NCBI GenBank assembly: GCA_002733415.1
Contig: NVVR01000065.1
Location: 1 to 61,764 of the forward strand
Length of the DNA stretch: 61,764 nucleotides
Reading direction: 5' to 3'
DNA from: Kordia sp.
GTDB lineage: Bacteria; Bacteroidota; Bacteroidia; Flavobacteriales; Flavobacteriaceae
Under the pieces are notes generated by a model. That model ran no database searches and had not been told where the DNA came from. It saw nothing but the letters and a program-made list of their open reading frames with translations. Below are positions 51,580 to 60,800 of the stretch, piece after piece. How positions within the stretch are numbered: position 1 is the first letter of the stretch; the number at the start of each line of letters is the position of its first letter. The position numbers and the translations under genes are program-made.

Positions 51580-52782
51580 ATGAGTAAAGGAGTAGCTATA
51601 ACTGGAATGGGGATTATTTCTGCAATAGGAAATAATGTTTCAGAAAACTATAAGTCACTTATTGAAGGTAGAAAAGGAATTTCTAAAATTTCTAAAATAG
51701 ATACCATTCATAAGAACGCTATTATGGTTGGTGAAATTGACTTTACTAATAAAGATTTTGAAGATCAATTGGGGTTGTCAGCTGATAATAATTATTCCAG
51801 AACAGCAATGTTAGGAATTGTTGCAGCTAAACAAGCTATTGCCAATGCTGGAATTACTGATATCAAAAAATATAGTACAGGTTTAATTTCTTCAACAAGT
51901 GTTGGCGGGATGGATATGACTGAGCAGTATTATTATGAGTATCTAAAAAATGATAAGCATCGTAAATACATTGATAGTCATCATGCAGGAGATTCAACTC
52001 AAAAAATAGCAGAACATTTAGGAATAGAAGAGAGTCTTGTTACCACCATTAGTACTGCTTGTTCATCTGCTGCAAATGCTATTATGCTTGGGGCTAGATT
52101 AATTAAGTCTGGTGAACTAGATAGAGTAGTTGTGGGAGGGAAAGATTGTTTGTCAAAATTTACCATTAACGGTTTTAAAACCTTGATGATTTTATCGGAT
52201 ACTTACAATACTCCTTTTGATGAAAATAGAAAAGGATTAAATTTAGGAGAAGCTGCGGCTTACTTAGTATTGGAATCTGATAAGGTAGTAAAAGCAGAAA
52301 ATAAAAAAGTATTGGCGTATGTAAAAGGATATGCGAATGCGAATGATGCTTTTCATCAAACTGCATCTTCTGAAAATGGTGATGGTGCAACCTTAGCAAT
52401 GGAACAGGCGTTAAAAGTAGCTGGATTACACCCTTCTGAAATTGATTATATTAATGCGCATGGTACTGCAACGGGTAATAATGATTTATCTGAAGGTAGA
52501 GCCATAGTAAGAGTTTTCGGGAATAATGTTCCTGATTTTAGTTCAACAAAACCTTATACAGGGCACACCTTAGCTGCGGCAGGAGCAATTGAAGCGGTAT
52601 ATTCAATATTGGCTTTGCAAAACAATATTATTTATCCTAATTTGAATTTTAAAACTCAAATGAAAGAATATGATATTACTCCACAAACAGAACTTAAAGA
52701 AAAAGAATTGCATAACGTATTGTCTAATTCATTAGGTTTTGGAGGGAATTGTTCCACTGTAATTTTTTCAAAAAGCCAATAA
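51580..52782 (+). CDS. Beta-ketoacyl-ACP synthase II-like (polyene KS, ApeO-like)
   Basis: 400 residues with a complete triad: C161 in ISTACSSAANAIML, His in NAHGTATGNND, His in YTGHTLAAAG, end FGGNCSTVIF. It directly precedes a KS-like protein lacking the Cys, the pattern of a KS/chain-length-factor pair (ApeO:ApeC of aryl polyene systems). It probably extends the polyene chain as the catalytic half of that heterodimer. Confidence 0.92.
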   Translation: MSKGVAITGMGIISAIGNNVSENYKSLIEGRKGISKISKIDTIHKNAIMVGEIDFTNKDFEDQLGLSADNNYSRTAMLGIVAAKQAIANAGITDIKKYSTGLISSTSVGGMDMTEQYYYEYLKNDKHRKYIDSHHAGDSTQKIAEHLGIEESLVTTISTACSSAANAIMLGARLIKSGELDRVVVGGKDCLSKFTINGFKTLMILSDTYNTPFDENRKGLNLGEAAAYLVLESDKVVKAENKKVLAYVKGYANANDAFHQTASSENGDGATLAMEQALKVAGLHPSEIDYINAHGTATGNNDLSEGRAIVRVFGNNVPDFSSTKPYTGHTLAAAGAIEAVYSILALQNNIIYPNLNFKTQMKEYDITPQTELKEKELHNVLSNSLGFGGNCSTVIFSKSQ

Positions 52783-52810
52783 TTGGCATTTATAAATAGC
52801 TAGTTCTCTA

Positions 52811-53872
52811 ATGAAAAAAGTATATATAAATAGCATTGCTTCAATTTCGGCTCAAAAGACGTTTGATAATACGCGATTTTTAGAAGAAATTTGTTCGTAC
52901 GCCGAAACTGTTTTACCTGTAGTAAGTCCGAATTATAAAGATTATATTCTGCCAGCAGCTGCAAGACGTATGGCAAGAGGGATTAAAATGGGTGTTGTAG
53001 CTTCGAAATTAGCTTTGGAAGAAGCTGAATTAGAGAATGTAGATGCAATCATTATAGGAACTGGAATGGGGTGTGTTCGTGATTCAGAAAAATTTGTAAG
53101 CGCAATTATTGATAATGATGAGCAGTATTTAACGCCAACATCTTTTATACAATCTACTCACAATACAGTTGGTGGGCAAATTGCATTAGGAATAGGGTGT
53201 AAGGGGTATAACTTTACATATGTGCATTCAAGTAATTCATTTGAGTCATCATTATTAGATGCTAAATTAATGCTTCAAAATGATGAGGCTAACACGATAT
53301 TAATTGGAGGAGTAGATGAGTTAGGGGCGCATACTACTGAATTACATAAGGTAGTTAATCATGTTAAAAAGAATATTGAAAATTCATTAGATATACTGAA
53401 GTCTAATACAGAAGGGGCTGTTTTCGGAGAAGGAGCAAATTTTTTTACCTTAGGTAATGAAAAGAAATCTTCTACGTATGCTGAAGTAATTGGAATCAAA
53501 ATGTACAATACTTTAAAAAGTTCTATTTCGGATCTTGCAAAACAATTTATAACATCACAAAAAATAGCAATAGCTCATATTGATTTAGTTATTCTAGGGA
53601 ATAATGGTGATGTTACTTTTGACGGAAATTACAATGAATTAAGCTCTGAATTGTTTGCTAATACTCAGCAAGTCTATTATAAACATTTATGTGGTGAATT
53701 TAATACAGCATCTTCATTTGGGTTTTGGTTGGCTTCAAAAATATTGAAAAATCAACACCTTCCTAAAGTGACAAAGCTTAATAATATAAATGATTCATCA
53801 TTTAAGTATGTGTTACTATACAATCAATATAGAGGAAAAAATCATAGTTTTACCTTACTTCGAAAATGTTAA
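52811..53872 (+). CDS. Ketosynthase-like chain-length factor (no active Cys)
   Basis: 353 residues of the ketosynthase fold (TPTSFIQSTHNTVGGQIALGIGCKGYNFTYVHSSNS). The nucleophile Cys is replaced: the aligned position is Ser (about S141, in VHSSNSFES). The second-half His motifs are also not recognisable. Such inactive partners form a heterodimer with an active KS and set chain length, as in type II PKS (KS-beta) and ApeC. It lies 28 nt after the active KS and overlaps the deacetylase start by 7 nt. Confidence 0.88.
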   Translation: MKKVYINSIASISAQKTFDNTRFLEEICSYAETVLPVVSPNYKDYILPAAARRMARGIKMGVVASKLALEEAELENVDAIIIGTGMGCVRDSEKFVSAIIDNDEQYLTPTSFIQSTHNTVGGQIALGIGCKGYNFTYVHSSNSFESSLLDAKLMLQNDEANTILIGGVDELGAHTTELHKVVNHVKKNIENSLDILKSNTEGAVFGEGANFFTLGNEKKSSTYAEVIGIKMYNTLKSSISDLAKQFITSQKIAIAHIDLVILGNNGDVTFDGNYNELSSELFANTQQVYYKHLCGEFNTASSFGFWLASKILKNQHLPKVTKLNNINDSSFKYVLLYNQYRGKNHSFTLLRKC

Positions 53873-54630
53873 ATTTTAATACGATAAATATTTTAACACT
53901 GATTTTAGTTGTTTTTTTTCAATTAATATCAGTGTCAATATGGTTTTATGGGGGCTTGTTTTTATTATGGTTAATCATAACAAGTATTGGTTCATTACAT
54001 ATTAGATGGAATTACCACGTAAATTCGTTAAACAGTAATTATGAGGTTGCTCAAAATGAAGTTTCAATAACTTTTGATGATGGACCACATGCTGAATTCA
54101 CACCTAAAGTATTAGAGTTGTTAAAAGTATATAATGTAAAGGCTACTTTTTTTTGCATTGGTAAGCATATTGAATCTCATCCAGAATTATTTAAAAGAAT
54201 AATTTCAGAAGGACATACAGTGGGAAATCATACTTTTAATCATGAAAATAATTTTGGGTTTATAAAGACTAAAGAAGTAGTTAGGGAATTAGAAACAACA
54301 AATGAAATAATTGAAAAAGTTTCAGGGCTAAAAGCAAAGATATTCCGACCGCCTTTTGGGGTAACCAATCCGAGAATTAACAAAGGAATTAATACAGTTG
54401 GTTTACAGTCTATTGGCTGGAGTATTAGGAGTTTTGATACTACTTCAAAATCTAAAAAAGCTATTATTAAATCAATAGAAAAGAAGCTACAAAAAGGAGA
54501 TGTTGTCTTGTTGCATGACACAAGTGATAAGTCGGTTGAAATCTTGGAACAATTATTGTTATTTTTGAAGCAAAACAAACTAGAATCAGTTACTATTGAT
54601 TCGTTATTTAATATAAAAGCATATGCGTAA
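53866..54630 (+). CDS. Polysaccharide deacetylase (NodB-like) family protein
   Basis: 254 residues. The N-terminus has two membrane helices (residues ~7-45). The NodB domain has all main metal ligands: ITFDDGPHAEFTPK (D71, D72), H122 and H126 in GNHTFNH, then FRPPFG and a C-terminal LLHD. Enzymes of this fold remove acetyl groups from sugars or hydrolyse similar bonds in the periplasm. It is frequent in flexirubin loci. A substrate within the pathway, such as an acylated or sugar-bearing intermediate, is not evident. Confidence 0.87.
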   Translation: MLNFNTINILTLILVVFFQLISVSIWFYGGLFLLWLIITSIGSLHIRWNYHVNSLNSNYEVAQNEVSITFDDGPHAEFTPKVLELLKVYNVKATFFCIGKHIESHPELFKRIISEGHTVGNHTFNHENNFGFIKTKEVVRELETTNEIIEKVSGLKAKIFRPPFGVTNPRINKGINTVGLQSIGWSIRSFDTTSKSKKAIIKSIEKKLQKGDVVLLHDTSDKSVEILEQLLLFLKQNKLESVTIDSLFNIKAYA

Positions 54631-55240
54631 TATTTTATATCTACTTTTTTTATTAACTGCTACAGTTCATTCACAAGAAAAAATGACTACTGCAGAAGCT
54701 ACTCTTTTAAAAGAAAAGGTGAAAACTCAAGCAGCAGAAACGAAAACAATTACAAGTGATTTTGTGCAATACAAACATTTAGACTTTTTAACCAACGATA
54801 TTGTTACCAAAGGATATTTAGCATTTAAAATACCAGATTTGGTAAAATGGTCCTATGTTGATCCTTTTGTATATTCAGTTATTTTTAAAGATGAAAATTT
54901 ATATATCAATGATGAAGGTCAAAAAAGCGATGTAAATCTAAGCTCAAGTAAGCTTTTTAAGCAATTAAACAAGCTGATTGTAAATAGTGTGAAAGGGGAT
55001 ATGTTTGACGACAATGAATTTGAAATAAGTTATTTTATAAATAAAAAATATAGTGAGGTTCATTTTTCTCCTACAAATAAGAAAATAGCAAAATATATTA
55101 AAGCATTCCATATACAGTTTAATAGTAATGGTGATGTTGTTGAAATAAAAATGATTGAACCTTCGGATGATTATACGAGAATCGTATTTAGTAACAGGGT
55201 TTTAAATAAAACAATGTCTGATGCGGTATTTGCTCATTAG
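54623..55240 (+). CDS. LolA-like outer-membrane carrier protein
   Basis: 205 residues with a signal peptide ending VHSQEK. The rest is the LolA fold: ITSDFVQYKHLDFL, GYLAFKIPDLVKWSYVDPF, LYINDEGQKS and a C-terminal amphipathic region. LolA proteins carry hydrophobic lipids through the periplasm. With the next lipoprotein and the MMPL protein it probably ferries flexirubin to the outer membrane. It overlaps its neighbours by 8 and 20 nt. Confidence 0.88.
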   Translation: MRNILYLLFLLTATVHSQEKMTTAEATLLKEKVKTQAAETKTITSDFVQYKHLDFLTNDIVTKGYLAFKIPDLVKWSYVDPFVYSVIFKDENLYINDEGQKSDVNLSSSKLFKQLNKLIVNSVKGDMFDDNEFEISYFINKKYSEVHFSPTNKKIAKYIKAFHIQFNSNGDVVEIKMIEPSDDYTRIVFSNRVLNKTMSDAVFAH

Positions 55241-55829
55241 TATTTGCCTTTGTTTAGTTGGTTGTGCTTCTTACACGAAGAAACATGGATTTAAGGAAAT
55301 TGAAACTATTGATAAAGTAGTTTACAATCCTTATTTTTCGGATGTATCTAAGGATTATGTGTATAAAGCCAAAATTGAATTTTATAATAAAAAGTTTGGG
55401 GGGATATTTATTGTAAAGAAAATTGCAGAATCCAATCATAGAGTTGTATTTACTACCGAAATGGGAAGTAAAATATTCGATTTTTCATTTAATAATGATG
55501 ATTTCAAAGTAAATTATATTTTAGAGGAAATGGATAAAAATATTCTCTTAAATATTTTAGAAAAAGATTTTAGGGTTTTGGTCCGGGAATATGGAAACAT
55601 ACTCAATAAATCAGTAAAAGAAAACAGAACGTTATTAGAAACAGAAATTGTAAATAAAAAATATTTTTACACCTTTAAAAATGACCAACTGAATAGTATT
55701 TCAAGAGTCAAAATGGGAAAAGAAAAAGTGCAGTTTATATTCTCCGATATTAGTGCTATTACTGCAAAAAATATTCAGATATTGCACCATAATATTAAAT
55801 TAACCATAAAATTAAAATCAATTAATTAA
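55221..55829 (+). CDS. LolB-like lipoprotein of the flexirubin locus
   Basis: 202 residues with a lipobox (LCLVGCAS, Cys at residue 15). Beta-rich central part (FGGIFIVKKIAESNHRVVFTTEMGSKIFDFSF) and a Lys-rich C-terminus. It is like DUF3261 lipoproteins that accompany LolA-like genes in aryl polyene loci, probably receiving the pigment at the outer membrane. Assignment rests on context, the lipobox and fold-like strands rather than a strong motif. It overlaps LolA by 20 nt. Confidence 0.7.
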   Translation: MRYLLISICLCLVGCASYTKKHGFKEIETIDKVVYNPYFSDVSKDYVYKAKIEFYNKKFGGIFIVKKIAESNHRVVFTTEMGSKIFDFSFNNDDFKVNYILEEMDKNILLNILEKDFRVLVREYGNILNKSVKENRTLLETEIVNKKYFYTFKNDQLNSISRVKMGKEKVQFIFSDISAITAKNIQILHHNIKLTIKLKSIN

Positions 55830-56194
55830 TGTTGTTAAAAGATTTTTATAAAGTAAACAAACTGGAAACTGTTGAGAGTAAAACTACAGTAGCAATTACG
55901 ATCAATAAAGATCATGCCATTTTTAAAGGACATTTTCCGGGGAACCCTGTTACTCCAGGAGTATGCATGATGCAAATTATAAAAGAACTTACTGAAGAAA
56001 TTGTTTCAGAGAAATTATTTATGCAATCTTCAAGTAATATCAAGTTTATGGCAATCATTAATCCGGAAAAAACTCCTGATTTGGTATTGGTTTTAGATAT
56101 CTCTAAAACTGATATTGGTTATAAAGTAAAAAACATATCTAAATTTGAAGATACTGTGGCATTAAAATTGACAACTAATTATAAAGTACTTTAA
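55829..56194 (+). CDS. Hotdog dehydratase, His-type (ApeI-like)
   Basis: 121 residues. The FabZ/FabA His loop is present (FKGHFPGNPVTPG), but the residue at the catalytic Glu position is Gln (VCMMQIIKELTEE). It therefore keeps the His half of the active site and lacks the Glu half, the reverse of the two hotdog proteins at 43517 and 43948. It probably forms a composite site with one or both of them, like ApeI:ApeP. Its start overlaps the lipoprotein stop by one base. Confidence 0.85.
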   Translation: MLLKDFYKVNKLETVESKTTVAITINKDHAIFKGHFPGNPVTPGVCMMQIIKELTEEIVSEKLFMQSSSNIKFMAIINPEKTPDLVLVLDISKTDIGYKVKNISKFEDTVALKLTTNYKVL

Positions 56195-56205
56195 CAGTTT
56201 TATTT

Positions 56206-56700
56206 ATGAAATTATTTGTTGTATTTATATCAGTTTTTTTCTTAAATATTCAGTCTGTTGATTTGAATATAATTCGTGACGGGTATAAAGAAGCGGCTCA
56301 GGATAAAGCAAAAGTAAGTTCATTAAATACTCAATTAGCTTCCGTAACTAAAAAAAACAAACCCGTGTTAGTTGCGTATAAAGGTGCTGGAATAGCATTG
56401 AAAGGAAGGTATTCGAAAAAAATAAAGGATAAAAAACTTTTTTTTGTAGAAGGAGTAACCTTAGTAGAATTTGCACTAAAGAAAGCCCCGAATAATATTG
56501 AACTTCGTTTTATTCGTTTGGGAATTCAAGAAAACACTCCGAAACTATTAAAGTATAAAGGGAACATTGATGTAGATAAGAATTATATTTTATCCCATTA
56601 TAAGACAGTTAAATCTTCAAATTTAAAAAAACATATTAAGGAATATGCTTTACAATCCAAAGTGTTTTCAGTTGAAGAAAAAAAAGTATTTTTGAATTAA
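56206..56700 (+). CDS. Conserved periplasmic protein of flexirubin loci
   Basis: 164 residues with a hydrophobic N-terminus (LFVVFISVFFLN) that is a signal peptide or anchor. The rest is helical and Lys-rich (KNKPVLVAYKGAGIALKGRYSKKIKDKK, IELRFIRLGIQENTPKLLKY). No family recognised; the helical-repeat look recalls small TPR-like proteins. It sits between the His-type dehydratase and the glycosyltransferase; function unknown. Confidence 0.7.
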   Translation: MKLFVVFISVFFLNIQSVDLNIIRDGYKEAAQDKAKVSSLNTQLASVTKKNKPVLVAYKGAGIALKGRYSKKIKDKKLFFVEGVTLVEFALKKAPNNIELRFIRLGIQENTPKLLKYKGNIDVDKNYILSHYKTVKSSNLKKHIKEYALQSKVFSVEEKKVFLN

Positions 56701-56716
56701 TTAGCATTCAAGTACC

Positions 56717-57898
56717 GTGAACTCCATTACAATTTCTGATAGAATCATCAATTTAAATTGCTGTGTGTTGATACCAACATATAACAATGAACGAACGCTA
56801 AATAGAGTCATTGATGGTGTTTTAAAATATACGGAACACATCATTATTATAAATGATGGAGCAACTGATTCAACTTCAGAAATATTAAAATCCTATCCAA
56901 ATTTGGAGCAAATTCATTTTCCTAAAAACAAAGGAAAAGGAGTCGCATTACGTGAAGGTTTTAAAAAAGCACACGAATTTGGATATGCATATGCAATAAC
57001 TATTGATTCTGACGGACAACATTATCCAGAAGATATCGCTGTTTTTATCACAGGCATAGAAAAATCACCTGATAGTTTACTGATAGGTGATAGAAATATG
57101 GATCAAGAAGGAATTCCTAAAAAGAGTAGTTTTGGGAATAAATTCTCTAATTTTTGGTATACTTTTGAAACAGGAGTGAAGCTTACCGATACACAATCTG
57201 GTTATCGATTATATCCCTTAGAGAAATTAGCAAATCTTAATTATTGTACAACTAAGTTTGAGTTTGAAATAGAAGTTATTGTACGAGCTTCTTGGAAAGG
57301 AATTACAGTTAAAAACGTACCCATTCAAGTGTTGTATGACGAGTCAGAACGTGTAACACATTTCCGCCCGATAAAAGATTTCACTCGTATTAGTATTCTA
57401 AATACAGTATTGGTGCTAATTGCTTTACTCTATATAAAACCAAGAAGTCTTTTTAGGAAGCTAAAAAAAAAAGGACTTAAACGATTTATTTTAGAAGATT
57501 TCCTTCAAAATTCTGATTCAAAAGAAAAGAAAGCATTATCAATTGGGTTAGGGGTTTTTATAGGGATATCTCCATTATGGGGATTTCAAACTGTTTTAGT
57601 TATTTTTTTGGCATTAACATTAAAATTGAATAAAGTAATTGCGTTTACATTTTCAAATGTTAGCTTGCCAATATTTATTCCTTTTATTATTTATGGGAGT
57701 TTTCAAGTAGGAGCTTGTTTACTTGGTAACGATCCGGTAATCAGCAATTTATCCGATATAAATATCCAAAATATTAATTTCAAGGAACATTTATCTCAAT
57801 ACTTAGTTGGTAGCTTTTCTCTTGCAATTTTCTTAGCTTTGCTCATTGGTGCAATAGGGTATATTACACTATTAGTTTTTAGTAAAAAAGAAAGATAG
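56717..57898 (+). CDS. Family 2 glycosyltransferase with C-terminal DUF2062 membrane domain
   Basis: 393 residues from a GTG start. N-terminal GT2 domain: VLIPTYNNERTL, IIINDGATDSTSEIL, KGKGVALREGFKKA and the metal-binding DSDGQHYPED (D97, D99). C-terminal DUF2062 with membrane segments (ALSIGLGVFIGISPLWGFQTVL ...). Such proteins transfer a sugar to a lipid carrier or product at the inner membrane. Glycosylated aryl polyenes or resorcinols are possible. The start of the MMPL gene shares its stop region. Confidence 0.87.
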   Translation: MNSITISDRIINLNCCVLIPTYNNERTLNRVIDGVLKYTEHIIIINDGATDSTSEILKSYPNLEQIHFPKNKGKGVALREGFKKAHEFGYAYAITIDSDGQHYPEDIAVFITGIEKSPDSLLIGDRNMDQEGIPKKSSFGNKFSNFWYTFETGVKLTDTQSGYRLYPLEKLANLNYCTTKFEFEIEVIVRASWKGITVKNVPIQVLYDESERVTHFRPIKDFTRISILNTVLVLIALLYIKPRSLFRKLKKKGLKRFILEDFLQNSDSKEKKALSIGLGVFIGISPLWGFQTVLVIFLALTLKLNKVIAFTFSNVSLPIFIPFIIYGSFQVGACLLGNDPVISNLSDINIQNINFKEHLSQYLVGSFSLAIFLALLIGAIGYITLLVFSKKER

Positions 57899-60800
57899 TG
57901 GGACATTTTTTTTATCAAATTTATTTGCGAATTCAATCGCATAAAGCAATTACAGTATGTATTGTTTTTGTGTTGTTATTTGGATTGGTTTATCTATCAC
58001 TTCAATTAAAATTTGAAGAAGATATTACTAAACTTATTCCCGAAAACGAAAAGTCAATTATATTAAATAAAGTTCTTGATCAAGTAGATTTTGCTGATAA
58101 AATTGTTATCCATTTAAAAGTTGAAGAAAAAGGAAATGTTAATGAGCTAACTCAAGTAGCTACAGAATTAGTAGCATATATTAAGGAAGAGTGTAGTGAT
58201 TATATAACTGAAGTACAAGGTGTAGTTAATGATGATGATTTTGAAGAAACCTTAGATTTTGTCTATGACAACCTACCATTATTTTTAACGCAAGAAGATT
58301 ATATTACAATAAAACAAAATACTACAAGGGAAGCAATTCAAAAAAGGACTTCCGATAACTATAAAACATTAATATCTCCATCGGGTTTTGTAGCAAGAAA
58401 CACCATATTAAAAGATCCGTTTGGAATAAGTTTTTTAGGGCTTCAAAAATTAAAAGAGTTACAAGTAGGTAATGATTTTACTATAAAAAATAGTTTTATA
58501 ATAACTAAAGATAAAAAGCACTTATTGTTATTTCTAAAACCAACCTTAGCTTCTAATGAAACGGATAAAAACACAGCTTTTGTAATATTGTTGAATTCAA
58601 TTAAAACGAAACTAAATGCTACTTTTAAGAATAAGGTATCTATAGGGTATTATGGCGCTACTGTAGTTGCAGTTGCTAATGCAAACCAGATTAAAACAGA
58701 TATTCAGTTAACGGTAAGCATTGCGTTATCTGTCTTGTTTTTGATATTAATCTTATTTTATAAAAAAATAAGTATCCCATTAATATTGTTTGTGCCTACT
58801 GTATTTGGTGCATTATTAGCGGTTACGACATTATATCTTTTGAGAGGGACTATCTCAGCAATTTCAATAGGGATAGGATCTATTTTATTAGGGATTACCT
58901 TAGATTTTTCCTTACATATTCTGACACATTACAGAAACAACACTAATGTAAAGGAATTGTATGAGGATGTCACCAAGCCAATTGTAATGAGTAGTATTAC
59001 AACTGCATTGGCTTTTTTATGTTTACTCTTTATAAAATCAAGAGCCTTACAAGATTTAGGAATATTTGCTGCTGTAAGTGTTTTCGGAGCAGCATTTTTT
59101 GCATTGTTATTAATACCTCATTTATATAAACCAGGTAAAGTAAAAGCAAAAAAATCGAATTTTATTGATACTATAGCGAATTTTGAATTTAGTAAAAATA
59201 AGGTATTACTAACTTCATGCGTGTTACTTTTTGTAGTTTCTGTATTTACTTATAACGACGTATTGTTTGATAAGGATATTTCAAAAATGAACTATCAAAC
59301 TCAGGAGTTATTAGACGAAGAAAAGGCTTTAAATAGTTTATTGAATACAGCTTCAAAATCATTATATGTTGTTGCTCACGGCATAACATTAAACGAAGCG
59401 TTGTCTGAAAATCAAAAGGTATATACTGTACTAAATTCTTTTAAAGAACAACAAAAAATCATTAGTTTTAGTTCTGTAGCTTCTGTTGTTTTAAGTGATT
59501 TAGATCAGCAAAATAAAATAAATAATTGGAATAACTTCTGGTCCGAAGACAAGCAAGAATATATTCAAAAAGAATTGATTGCTAGTGGACAAGCACATGG
59601 TTTTAAAACATCTACATTCAATCAGTTTTACAGTAAACTTAATAATGTGCAAGAGGTACTGAGTATTGAAGCGTATCAAGAAATTAAAGCGTTGAATACT
59701 AAAGAGTATATTTCAACTTCTGAAAATTTCTATACAGTATTATCATCATTAAAAGTAGACGAAACTAATGCAGATGCCATTAAATCGTTTTTCAAAGGGA
59801 ATAAAAATGTAGTTGTTATTGACCGTAAAGCAATGAATGAAACCTTCTTAAATGGGTTTAAAAACAACTTCAATACTTTATTAGGCTATTCTTTTATAGC
59901 CGTTTTAATAGTATTACTCTTCTTTTTTAAACGAATAGAGTTAGTGTTAATTACAATACTACCAATTGCATTAACTTGGTTAGTTACCATTGGCTTAATG
60001 GGGATGTTAGGTTTGTCGTTTAATATATTTAACATCATTATTTCTACATTCATTTTTGGTTTAGGAGTTGATTATGCAATATTTATGACTAATGGACTGA
60101 TTAAGGAATATGAAACTGGTGAGCGTCATTTGCCAATTTACCGTACGTCAATTATATTGTCCGTTATTACAACTATACTTGGTGTTGGAGTATTGATTTT
60201 CGCGAAGCATCCAGCGTTGTATTCTATAGCTCTGGTTTGTTTATTGGGTATCCTTACTGCATTAGTGGTTACCTTCGTTATTCAACCAATACTATTTAGA
60301 GGGCTTATAACGAATAGAGCTAAAAATGGTTTAGCTCCATTAGAATTTAGAAAAACGATTCATTCAATTATATCGTTTACATTTTACGGATTAGGAGGAA
60401 TGTTATTATCGCTATTCGCAATAACTATTCTGAAGATATTGCCAATTAATAAAAAAGCGAAGTTTAAATGGTTGCATGGAGTAATGGGGAATTTGGCTAC
60501 TTCAGTGTTGTATTCAAATCCGTTTGTAAATAAAAGTGTATTATTAAATAAAGAAACTTTTAAAAAACAGGCAATAATTATAGCTAATCATACATCATTT
60601 TTGGACACATTAGCAATTGCTTTAGTAACTCCAAAAGTTATTTTCTTAGTTAATGATTGGGTGTATAAATCGCCTATTTTCGGACAATTGGCTAAGGTTG
60701 CTGGATATTATCCAGTTTCGAGTGGTGTTGATGGAAGTTTAGATCATTTGAAAGAAAAAATGAATCAAGGATACTCTTTAATTGTTTTTCCTGAAGGGAA

